64,000 nucleotides of DNA from Aplectana chamaeleonis (lineage: Eukaryota > Nematoda > Chromadorea > Rhabditida > Cosmocercidae): the NCBI GenBank assembly GCA_029168955.1, contig JAPDOI010000115.1, forward strand, positions 1,314,001 through 1,378,000, given 5' to 3'. The number at the start of each line of letters is the position of its first letter. The stretch's first letter is position 1. The notes beneath the pieces are model-generated. The model saw only the letters and a program-made list of their open reading frames with translations, made no database searches and was not told the origin of the DNA. A program made the translations under genes and the position numbers. Below are positions 21,885-30,853 of the stretch, in pieces.

Positions 21885-22092
21885 GATCAAGTGTGCCAAG
21901 AATCCATGCGAACCAAGAATCCATGCTGGTCCCGCCGCGAAAAGGGGTACTGTGGATCGGGGCAACTCTTGGAAGTTTTGACCGTTACTGGCTTGCGCCT
22001 CTGTAGAGTGACTTCAGGTCACCTTCCAGGGTCGGCATCAAAGTGCCGAGTGAACACTCATTGGAATGAATCGTCTTATATACCGGCTCGGC
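21885..22092 (-). promoter_or_regulatory. Promoter module P5 with downstream segment shared with palindrome arms
   Basis: On the minus strand, TATATAAG occupies 22082-22075. The initiator GTTCACTCGG has its A at 22051 (31 bp from the first TATA T). AAGGTGACC starts at 22025, exactly +27. The downstream part, 21900-22000 (GCCAGTAACGGTCAAAA, CACAGTACCCCTTTTCGCGG, CCAGCATGGATTCTTGG on the minus strand), matches 9350-9450. A 174-codon frame crossing it (21606-22130) is rejected as a gene. Confidence 0.5.
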
Positions 22093-22689
22093 TTATCATT
22101 GAAATCAGAGATCAAACTATAACAAGTTAAAACGTGAATCGTCGGCAACTCTCTCAAGTGCCAGCCATGTGACGACTCAGTGCCAAGCGAAGGCCACTGG
22201 GCGGTTAGGAGCCAGCAGAGTGCCGATTGGTGGATAACTGCGTTTTTATGCGCTCGGTAATTTCGAGGTTTGATTGCCCTTGCCACTCAGACATTGGGAG
22301 CAGCGAACAGCTGGCGAAAATTCGCCAGTTGCTCAACAGCCGGGTGACAGCTGGCATCATAGTACCGTGCTCGTCTCCCCCTAGTCCCGTGATCCGCGTC
22401 CGTTCCGCGATAGTTACTCAACTGACCCATCCATTGACATTCTCGTTCTCGTACCGTCATAGTACCGCGATCGTTACCATGTTTACCGGGTTAGTACCGT
22501 GGTGCACTCGCGATCCGCGATGGTACCGTGATCATTCCCCCCCCCCGGTTCCGCGTTCTCATGATGTGCTTTTTTTAAAGCAGCACGGAATACGGCAAGT
22601 GCAATACATACCTTATAGCTTCCTGTTGCTGTGATAGGCAACACATGGTTCGGGTTTAACACCGAGAGGGCTTGGATGCGGTACGGTCA

Positions 22690-22985
22690 GGAGTCGAGGC
22701 TGGCGGAATCTCGCGACCGTCCCGCGATAGTTCCGATCTCGGTTCATCGCGGTTCCGCGATGTAACACCCGGAGTAAATCAATGTATAGGTGCGATTTGC
22801 CCTCAGGTCGAAGGTGGTAGGATCTCGCGATTGTTCCGTGATAGCTCCAGACTCGACTCATCGCGGTTCCGCGATGGAGCATGGCAGGAGCATCGATGAA
22901 CGAATGCGGTACCTTCTCGGTTTGAGACTGGCGAAATTTCGGGATCGTTCCGCGATAGCTCCATGCTAGTACGCTCTCGGCCCCT
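22690..22985. repeat. Degenerate 114 bp tandem repeat with a hairpin per unit
   Basis: TGG(C/T)(G/A)GAATCTCGCGA-type starts lie at about 22701, 22815 and 22929. A perfect stem CATCGCGG-TT-CCGCGATG occurs at 22745-22762 and 22859-22876. Period and one-hairpin-per-unit design resemble arrays A and B, but I cannot align the sequences convincingly. Confidence 0.55.
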
Positions 22986-23093
22986 ACCAGGAACCGAGGG
23001 GATTCTATCCTTTAACGATCGCGGGGCATTCTCTCAGAGTAGAGATAGGATACAAGGCATATACTTCTCGAATTTATAAGTCGAGAAAATTGT

Positions 23094-23116
23094 GGTGAGC
23101 GCGAAGCGCTCACCAG
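23094..23116. repeat. Perfect 10 bp stem hairpin
   Basis: TGGTGAGCGC-GAA-GCGCTCACCA. It follows a sequence near 23048-23090 (GATACAAGG.ATATACTT) that recurs at 30450-30485. No T tract follows, and the context is eukaryotic, so it is not called a terminator. Confidence 0.7.
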
Positions 23117-23640
23117 ATTTGGTTTTGATTCGCCTTCGCGCAACACCCTGATCTCAGTATCAGGGTCTAGAGTAAACGTAGGAAGACCGTTCTTTTTGCA
23201 TTTGATATACTTTAGAAAGCTGAATAACTGTTCAAAAAATGGTCCGGAATGGTTACCTGAGATTCGAGAAAAAGTGTCAAAACCACGTCATTTTGGTCGA
23301 AAAAATGTTCATCTCCTTTTTTTTCAGTTGGCGTTCACGATCTTGTTGGAACACTTATCGTTGAGCTAGAGAGCTCGTTTTTGGACAGGGAGCTGGTTAT
23401 GTTTGCACCTAGCTCCTGTCAAATTTTGAAGCTGGTAGCTCAATTTTCGCGGAACCTCAAAATTGAGGGTCAAGAAAGACGAAAACACGTAAACATGTTA
23501 TTATATTATAAACCATCCAACGTTTACTCATTCGTGAAAATGAACTAGTGAAATAAACACCGTTACTGATAGGCTTTTGCTCAGGATTTGACGGGGCAAC
23601 GCTTCAATCAATACGGCGGGATCTCGGAAATACTTTTTGG

Positions 23641-23808
23641 AACGCCTCACGGTGTGACTCAGAAGTGCGCCACAGAACGCCGTAGATAGTGTGCGGGACC
23701 CCAGTAGGAGTGCGCATGACGCCGTAGAACGTGTGTGGGACCCAAATGGGTGTGCACAGAACGCCGTAGAAAGTGTGCGACACCCAAGCGGGAGCACGCC
23801 GGACGCCG
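23641..23808 (+). repeat. Short minisatellite segment C', about four 42 bp units
   Basis: CGCCGTAGAAAGTGTG-type units run in the same orientation as array C and end in GACGCCGATCATT, the start of the leader. Units are more diverged than inside array C. Confidence 0.8.
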
Positions 23809-24429
23809 ATCATTTTTTCAGCAGGGCTACCTTAAAGGCAGTGTTCACGATAAGAATCGTTTTTCTGCTTTTCTACCTATCTTGAAGACGGTCCTATGCT
23901 GATTCCAATGATGTTTTTGGAATCGTACAAGACCTTCTAGGAACGGAGTTATGTTCTCTCAAAAATTGAGCTAAGGAAACATGGTGGACGAGTTGTCCGA
24001 GGCTTGTAACTTCCGCCTTTTGCAGCCGATGTATGCGAGCTGACACGAGTAAGGAGAGAACTTAAGAATGAAGGGAAGAACGGGGCTAATGACTGGAAAT
24101 CATCGCTCATCTCACGATCTCGAGCTTTCATTTGTTCACGTCGGTGGGCGTGGAAAGTGCATCTGGGGGTGACGAGCTGACGGGTGTCCAACTTTGGGCC
24201 CGTATAGGGACCGTTCCGAGCTCATTTTTCTTAGTTTTTTTCAACGTTAGGGTTGCGCTAGGCCCCGCAATTGCCGATCCCCACCAAAAAAACAGACATG
24301 GTTTTTATCATGGACACTGCCTTTAACCATTCTTGAACAAAACATGATAACGAACGATAACACACGCTCATAACATGCGGGGTATAAAAGGGCAGAGGAG
24401 CGGTATGCATTCATTCACACACCGCTCTC
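23809..24429 (+). promoter_or_regulatory. Array C leader copy 1 with TATA/initiator promoter, split by a TTAA MITE
   Basis: The leader is 23809-23835 plus 24323-24429 and matches 26650-26777. GGTATAAAAG is at 24381-24390 and a TCATTC initiator has its A at 24413, 30 bp from the TATA T. Array C starts about 16 bp after the initiator, so a transcript from here would be made of array C repeat. The MITE at 23836-24322 lies upstream of the TATA box and does not separate promoter from array. Transcription is inferred. Confidence 0.6.
23836..24322 (+). mobile_element. TTAA-type MITE, copy 3
   Basis: It begins AGGCAGTGTTCACGATAA and ends ATCATGGACACTGCCT, with TTAA at 23832-23835 and 24323-24326. 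The related empty site is 26664-26675 (CTACCGTAACC). It is 487 bp and very similar to copy 1 in inverse orientation. No coding frame. Confidence 0.85.
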
Positions 24430-26640
24430 GCGCCGGACGCCGTAGAAAGTGTGCGGGACCGAAATGAGAGTGCGCAGGACGCAGTAGAAAGTGTGCGGGA
24501 CTCGAGTGGGTTGCGCAGGACGCCGTAGAAAGTGTGTGGGACCCAAATGAGAGTGCGCCGAACGCCGTAGAAAGTGTGCGGGACCCAAGTGGGAGCGCGC
24601 CGGACGCCGTAGAAAGTGTGCGGGACCCAAATGGGCGTGCGCAGAACGCCGTAGAAACTGTGTGGGACCCAAATGAGAGTGCGCAGGACGCCGTAGAAAG
24701 TGTGCGGGACTCGAGTGGGATGCGCAGGACGCCGTAGAAAGTGTGTGGAACCCGAATGAGAGTGCGCAGGACGCAGTAGAAAGTGTGCGGGACTCGAGTG
24801 GGTGGCGCAGGACGCAGTAGAAAGTGTGCGGGACTCGAGTGGGTTGCGCAGGACGCCGTAGAAAGTGTGCGGGACCCAAGTTGGAGCGCGCCGGACGCCG
24901 TAGAAAGTGTGCGGGACCCAAATGGGAGCGCCCCGGACGCCGTAGAAAGTGTGCGGAACTCGAGTGGAATGCGCAGGACGCCGTAGAAAGTGTGCGGGAC
25001 CCAAATGGGCGTGCGCAGAACGCTGTAGAAACTGTGTGGAACCCAAATGAGAGTGCGCCGGACGCCGTAGAAAGTGTGCGGGACCCAAATGAGAGTGCGC
25101 AGGACGCAGTAGAAAGTGTGCGGGACTCGAGTGGGTGGCGCAGGACGCCGTAGAAAGTGTGCGGGACCCAAATGGGAGTGCGCAGAACGCCGTAGAAACT
25201 GTGCGGGACCTAAATGGGCGTGCGCAGTACGCCGTAGAAACTGTGCGGGACCCAAATGGGCGTGCGCAGAACGCCGTAGAAACTGTGTGGAACACAAATG
25301 AGAGTGCGCAGGACGCCATAGAAAGTGTGCGGGACCCAAGTGGGAGTGCGCCGGACGCCGTAGAAAGTGTACGGGACCCAAATGGGCGTGCGCAGAACGC
25401 CGTAGAAACTGTGTGGAACCCAAATGAGAGTGCGCAGGACGCCATAGAAAGTGTGCGGGACCCAAATGAGAGTGCGCAGGACGCAGTAGAAAGTGTGCGG
25501 GACTCGAGTGGGTGGCGCAGGACGCCGTAGAAAGTGTGTGGGACCCAAGCGGGAGTGCGCCGGACGCCGTAGAAAGTGTGCGGGACCCAAATGGGAGTGC
25601 GCAGAACGCCGTAGAAACTGTGCGGGACCTAAATGAGCGTGCGCAGAACGCCGTAGAAACTGTGCGGGACCCAAATGGGCGTGCGCAGAACGCCGTACAA
25701 ACTGTGTGGAACACAAATGAGAGTGCGCAGGACGCCATAGAAAGTGTGCGGGACCCAAGTGAGAGTGCGCCGGACGCCGTAGAAAGTGTACGGGACCCAA
25801 ATGGGCGTGCGCAGAACGCCGTAGAAACTGTGTGGAACCCAAATGAGAGTGCGCAGGACGCCATAGAAAGTGTGCGGGACCCAAGTGGGAGTGCGCCGGA
25901 CGCCGTAGAAAGTGTGCGGGACCCAAATGGGCGTGCGCAGAACGCCGTAGAAACTGTGCAGGACCCAAATGGGCGTGCGCAGAACGCCGTAGAAACTGTG
26001 TGGAACCCAAATGAGAGTGCGCCGGACGCCGTAGAAAGTGTGCGGGACCCAAATGAGAGTGCGCAGGACGCAGTAGAAAATGTGCGGGACTCGAGTGGGT
26101 GGCGCAGGACGCCGTAGAAAGTGTGTGGGACCCAAATAACAGTGCGTCGAACGCCATAGAAAGTGTGTGGGACCCAAATCAGAGTGCGTGGAACGCCGTA
26201 GAAAGTGTGCGGGACCCAAGTGGGCGTGCGCAGAACGCCGTAGAAGCTGTGTGGAACCCAAATGAGAGTGCGCAGGACGCCATAGAAAGTGTGCGGGACC
26301 CAAGTGGGGGAGCGCCGGACGCCGTAGAAAGTGTGCGGGACCCAAATGGGCGTGCGCAGATTGCCGTAGAAACTGTGTGGAACCCAAATGAGACTGCGCA
26401 GGACGCCATAGAAAGTGTGCGGGACCCAAGTGGGGGAGCGCCGGACGCCGTAGAAAGTGTGCGGGACCCAAATGGGCGTGTGCAGAACGCCGTAGAAACT
26501 GTGTGGAACACAAATGAGAGTGCGCAGGACGCCATAGAAAGTGTGCGGGACCTAAGTGGGAGTGCGCCGGACGCCGTAGAAACTATGCGGTGACCAGGTG
26601 AAGTGCGCAAGACGCCGTACAACGTGTGTGGTACCTAAAT
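24430..26640 (-). repeat. Minisatellite array C, 42 bp unit made of two 21 bp monomers
   Basis: About 52 units. On the minus strand the monomers read CCTGCGC+ACTCTCATTTGGGT and CCCGCAC+ACTTTCTACGGCGT, which align with the first two monomer types of array D. So C is the same family as D, inverted. Variant units alternate (GAGAGTGCGCAGG, GGGCGTGCGCAGAA, GGGAGTGCGCCGG on plus), making loose longer repeats. Frames up to 498 codons stay open on the minus strand because 42 is divisible by three; they are not taken as genes. Confidence 0.95.
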
Positions 26641-26649
26641 ACAAGTACG

Positions 26650-26777
26650 CCCATGCCGATCATTTGCTACCGTAACCTTCTTGAACAAAACATGATAACG
26701 AACGAAAACACACGCTCATAACATGTGGGGTATAAAAGGGCAGAGGAGCGGTATGCATTCATTCACACACCGCTCTC
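26650..26777 (+). promoter_or_regulatory. Array C leader copy 2 with TATA/initiator promoter
   Basis: GCCGATCATTTGCTACCGTAACC is followed by about 105 bp nearly identical to 24325-24429. GGTATAAAAG is at 26729-26738 and the TCATTC initiator A at 26761 (30 bp). It follows array C and points into 26780 onward (TCGAGAACCCGCTGGGAAGT), which has no recognised gene. Confidence 0.6.
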
Positions 26778-26894
26778 TTCGAGAACCCGCTGGGAAGTGG
26801 CTGAGGAGGTCGAAATTGTGCAAACATGATTGCTGGCTATTACGATGTTTTTATATCCAAGCTGGCACTCGGAAAATTTTTAAAGGAGGGTTAA

Positions 26895-27340
26895 AGGCAT
26901 CGTTCGCGCTGGAAATCAATTTTCATTTGTCAGGCCTAATTTCATGATTGAGCCCGATAGACCACACTAAATAAAACTTTGGCGCGTCAAAAACGTTGGG
27001 CAATGAGGTAGGAAGGCGTCAAAGATGAAGATCCGCCACCAATTCTCACCAGTCATCTAGCACTTTTTCCTAGAATGTTGGTGCGACCGTAAGGCAACAT
27101 GAAAAATAGTTACGGCACGAACTCCACATGCAGAAAAACCCCAAAAATGACAGTGACGAGGCCTCCAAAAGCAGAAAACTTGAAAAAGGATTTTGGCGCA
27201 AAATTCAAATTGTTCCGATTGACTTTTCTTTACAAATGAAGGTTTTTCATGGGCCCTTTCGACATTTTCGTTCACTAGAGAGGCCAAGCTACACAAAAAC
27301 ATGAAAAAATAATATACGGTTTTCTGCGCGTACGATGCCT
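26895..27340. mobile_element. TTAA-type MITE, copy 4, a different subfamily
   Basis: Inverted ends AGGCATCGTTCGCGC and GCGCGTACGATGCCT are flanked by TTAA at 26891-26894 and 27341-27344. The interior does not match copies 1-3. The right flank GGTAGCACTGCGGAAAAAAA is the array C leader fragment in inverse orientation. Confidence 0.8.
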
Positions 27341-27385
27341 TTAAGGTAGCACTGCGGAAAAAAATGATTGGCATGAGCGTGCTTG

Positions 27386-27600
27386 TGACCCAAATGGGTG
27401 TGCGCAGAACGCCGTAGAAAGTGTGCAGGACATCAGTGGGAGTGTGCAGGACATCAGTGGGAGTGTGCAGGACCTCAGTGAAAGTGCGCCGGACTTCAGT
27501 GGGAGTGCGCAGGACGTCATAGAAAGTGTGCAGAACATTGATGGGAGCGTCATAGAAAGTGTGCAGGCCATCAGTTGGAGTGCGCACGACGTCATAGAAG
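27386..27600 (-). repeat. Short minisatellite intermediate between arrays C and D
   Basis: The first unit is C-like on plus (CCCAAATGGGTGTGCGCAGA, ACGCCGTAGAAAGTGTGC). The next units are D-like on minus: CCTGCACACTCCCACTGA followed by TGTCCTG, and TTTCTATGACGTCCTG. It therefore bridges the two array types. Confidence 0.8.
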
Positions 27601-27697
27601 GGGGAGGGGCGGGGCAGGGCATTAGTGGGTTTACTTTGAATTACACACCACCAGGCATAAATCATGTTAGAAAGGAAACTTTAGGAAAATTAAACGA

Positions 27698-29417
27698 AAT
27701 TCCTGAAAGTTTAGGTTCCTGGAAAAAGTAAAGATTTGGCATGGCCATTTTTTCGAAAACTTAGAAATATACTCCATTAAAAAGGGAAGGTAAAAAATGG
27801 AAAAAAGTTTTGAAATATTCTTGAGAACGATTTGGCGTGGAATAATTTGATTTTTGGGAAATGTAGTGAAATAGTTGGAAGTATGATTTGGCAGTCGAGT
27901 TTGAAGCAACTATTGACAAGAGTTGTGCAAAACGAGAAATCGCATTGTATGAGCTTATCCGTAAAACATATCGGAGCTAAATCACGCGTGGTATGGAACA
28001 AACAGTTCATTTTAGGCCCCGGTCAGAGTTGGTGCTATTTGCATCTGTCTCTACCCGCAACCCCCGCACCCCCCCCCCGCACCCCCAACACCCCCAACAC
28101 CCACCCGGTCGATACGTATGTTGAAAATGATGGAGTGAGGTTGAGAAAATCACTCGGTGCTTCTGTCAATAATCTCCATGAACGGCTTTCTTGAAACCTT
28201 GGCATTTTCAGTATATGTTTTGATTACTCGCGAGCTACTTGAATGCCTCGCGCATGCGTGTTCTCGCGCGTGCGTGTGCTCGCGTGTGTGTGTGCCTCAC
28301 TTGCTCCATTTTGTCACGACTGCGAGTGTGGAGCTCTTCGCTGGTGGTACGGTGTGAGGTTGGTTCGTCATCGGGGGGTTCGCTTCACTGGGAGTCTGTG
28401 GGTGGTGTCGAAACTAGCCGAAAAGAGGGAGAGGCGCTTGATCGAGTATGCTTCGAGTCAACGTTTCGCTCAATTTCAGGCCTTGAAAACGAGGATTTGC
28501 TCGAAACGTCGGCCAAATAAACCTGTACCATCATACAAAACCTTGCTGGCACAGAAGTAATCAAAACATCACTCGGTGCATCCAACTAGATATGACGATG
28601 ATTACGTGGCCAATCAGGATTGCACCTGCTCAGAGAAATAGTGAAGGAGAGTATGATGAAGTAACGGAGGTAGCAGTAAGGTTAGCTTTCTAGTGAAACG
28701 CAATGTTTTATCATAGGCCCGCCCACCCGGTGATTTTCTCATCCGCCGTCATCCACGTATTGCATAGATATCGACCGCGTCGGATACACCGAGTGATTTT
28801 CTCAACTTCACTCCATCATTTTGAACATACGTATCGACCGGGTGGCTGTTGGGGTTTGCGGGGGTGTTGGAGGGATACACCGAGTGATTTTCTCAGCTTC
28901 ACCTCACCATGTTGTTCATACGTATCGACCGGGTGGGTGTTGGGGGTGTTGGGGGTGCGGGGGGATACACCGAGTGATTTTTCCATCCCATTTCCAATGC
29001 ATTCTGTGTGTATCGACCGGGCTGGAGACGTCGGCTCATCCAACTATGACCGGGACCTTACTTCACTTAATACGTGAAGACTGCGGCATTCCAGATCCCG
29101 AAGGTGCTTTTACTGCTTGCCTTATCACGCGTAATTTAGCTTCCATATGTTCTACGGATAAGCTCATACAATGCGATCTCTCGTTTTGCACAACTCTTGT
29201 CAATAGTTGCTTCAAACTCGACTGCCAAATCATACTTCCAACTATTTCACTACATTTCCCAAAAATCTAATTATTCTACGCCAAATCGTTCTCAAGAATA
29301 TTTCAAAACTTTTTTCCATTTTTTTACCTTAACTTTTTAATGGAGTTTTTCTAAGTTTTCGAAAAAATGGCCATGCCAAATCTTTACTTTTTCCAGGAAC
29401 CTAAACTTTCAGGAATT
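27698..29417. mobile_element. 1.7 kb foldback element
   Basis: Arms 27698-27990 and 29126-29417 are inverted copies starting AATTCCTGAAAGTTTAGG and holding GGCATGGCCATTTTTTCGAA and GTATGATTTGGCAGTCGAGT. Weaker pairing continues to CCCGGTCAGAGTTGG / CCAACTATGACCGGG. The loop contains the repeats at 28716-29040 and an inverted copy near 28090-28165. No transposase was found; a 93-105 codon frame at 28239-28560 has no clear identity. Confidence 0.75.
28716..29040 (+). repeat. Tandem repeat of about 95-105 bp with G-rich tracts
   Basis: GGATACACCGAGTGATTTTC ... CGTATCGACCGGGTGG repeats near 28781, 28874 and 28972, with a weaker copy near 28728. The third spacer is TGTTGGGGGTGTTGGGGG plus GTGCGGGGGG (28934-28964), a run of G tracts able to form a G-quadruplex. 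An inverted copy with matching C tracts is at 28062-28110. Confidence 0.7.
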
Positions 29418-29460
29418 AAGAAATGAGTTTTAAAATGACACAATTGTACCGGATCAATCG

Positions 29461-29812
29461 CGCTAGCCAAACTTCACAGGTTCTTGCTCAAGTAGCTCGT
29501 CTGTGCTAGCGCAGGCGTCTGATTCGGAGGCATAATTTGCATAGGGTGTCCTGGGGTGCGTTCCAAGAACGTTTCCACGACGCCGTGGAAGGAAGAACAA
29601 CCTTCCCATAGACAAATTTGCTTTCCATGGGTGCGAATTATACCTGAAAATTGCTCCCACGTGGCCGTGGCTACGTTGCAATGGACGCGTTTTGCTATGG
29701 GAATGTTCTTAGAACGCATCCCTGGACATTAAACTGAGGCCCTGCACACGTCCCATGATGTTCTACAGACCCATCCTACGGTCCTGCACACCCCTACTGG
29801 GCCCAGCACAAC
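29461..29812 (+). repeat. Array D leader copy 1 with about four D monomers, interrupted by a MITE
   Basis: 29461-29554 plus 29721-29740 match 30746-30853 (CTAGCCAAAC.TCACAGGTTC, TAGCTCGTCTG, TCTGATTCGGAGGCAT, ACATTAAACTGA). It then runs into CCTGCACACGTCCCATGATG and CCTGCACACCCCTACTGGG, diverged D monomers. It is a small sister of the big array. Confidence 0.75.
29555..29720. mobile_element. 166 bp MITE in the D leader
   Basis: Inverted ends GGTGCGTTCCAAGAACGTTTCC and GGGAATGTTCTTAGAACGCA-TC are flanked by CCTGG at 29550-29554 and 29721-29725. The second leader copy (30835-30845) is the unoccupied site. Superfamily is uncertain; the 5 bp duplication could be longer with mutation. Confidence 0.7.
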
Positions 29813-30745
29813 AGGATTATGAAAATCAAACCGCAGATTCTATCCACAGTAGTCCAATGACAATGACAATGATAAGAGCGTGGAAAACTTCTCATCCATT
29901 TACGGCCGTGATGAGCTGTGGGTCGGTGGAATGGGGACATGTTATCCGGGTGCTAAGGTTCGTTCCGATACTCTTAGAAAAAGGTTCCGTATTACCGTGT
30001 GTTTTTATGGATGGCACAAACGACATCCACATTGAGCCGTCACGGGTAAAGACTCGTTAGTTTCCCCAACTACTGCACAGGGTAGCTCGTTGGGCTCTTC
30101 TGGTCCACGAGGTGCACCAAAATGCTGCTCTCTTTCGAAGCTTCAAGTGCTCTTGTTGCTGCTCCAGGCTCCGGCAACAACCTCCTGCGCTTTAATTTTG
30201 CCCCAACTGCTGTTCTCGACACCACTGACAGCAAGGTCATGAGTAGGAATGAATATGGAAAAGCATGATACCATTCCACCAATTCACTTCTCATCACGGA
30301 TCGCAACTTTTCACAAGGGGTTCCCTTCTACAATATTGTCAAGCTCTAAAAGTCAAGTTTTTTTTTGAAAACGTGGTTGAAGAAACAGCCGCTCCGCTGC
30401 TAAGACTGCAAGATAATATGTAGTTGCAACGCAGCTTCCTACAAATAAGATACAAGGTATATACTTTTTGAATTGAAAAGTCGAAAAAATTAAGAAATGA
30501 ATTTTAAATTGACTCATTTGTACAGGGTTTAGTCATTATCCTAGAGGGGGGGGGGCACCCACCATTCAAGACAGAAACGAAATGAACCGCCAATTGGTAA
30601 GGCTACCAGTCGAATTATTTCCATGAAGTTTCCATAAAAACAATGATTAATAGCAGTATCAGGCATCTTTTGTCAGAGTTTTTCATCATTCCTATGAGTA
30701 AAGCTTTGGTGGCCCCACCCCGTCTAGGATAGACCCAGGGTCAGT
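29813..30745. other. Stretch between D leaders with nothing recognised
   Basis: A 101-codon frame at 29755-30060 begins inside the D-like repeat and shows no motif I can name. 30450-30500 is a dispersed repeat also near 23048 (GATACAAGG, TATACTT, AAGTCGA.AAAAT). A 10 bp G run is near 30546. Confidence 0.4.
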
Positions 30746-30853
30746 CGCTCTAGCCAAACGTCACAGGTTCATGCTGATGTGGCTCGTCTGCGCCGGCCCA
30801 TATGTCTGATTCGAAGGCATGACTTGTATACGGTGTTCTGTACATTAAACTGA
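30746..30853 (+). repeat. Array D leader copy 2
   Basis: Homologous to 29461-29740 without the MITE. The first D-like monomers (GTCATGCGCACGTCCCTTGA, then CCTGCATACTCCTACTGAGA) follow at once. No TATA box with correct spacing was seen. Confidence 0.7.

Noticed and set aside
20881..22130. Frames of 147 and 174 codons as host genes
   Set aside because: There are no motifs, they include homopolymer-derived residues, and the second runs into the repeat module shared with the palindrome arms.
23094..23116. Rho-independent terminator
   Set aside because: A perfect hairpin but no T tract, and no bacterial genes around it.
24368..26622. Frames of up to 498 codons in array C
   Set aside because: The 42 bp stop-free unit explains them. 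Several overlapping frames on both strands are open equally.
28239..28560. Frame ending SGLENEDLLETSAK as part of a retroelement
   Set aside because: The tail sequence GAAACGTCGGCCAAATAAA looks like ends I associate with invertebrate retroelements, but there is no catalytic domain and I cannot name the family.
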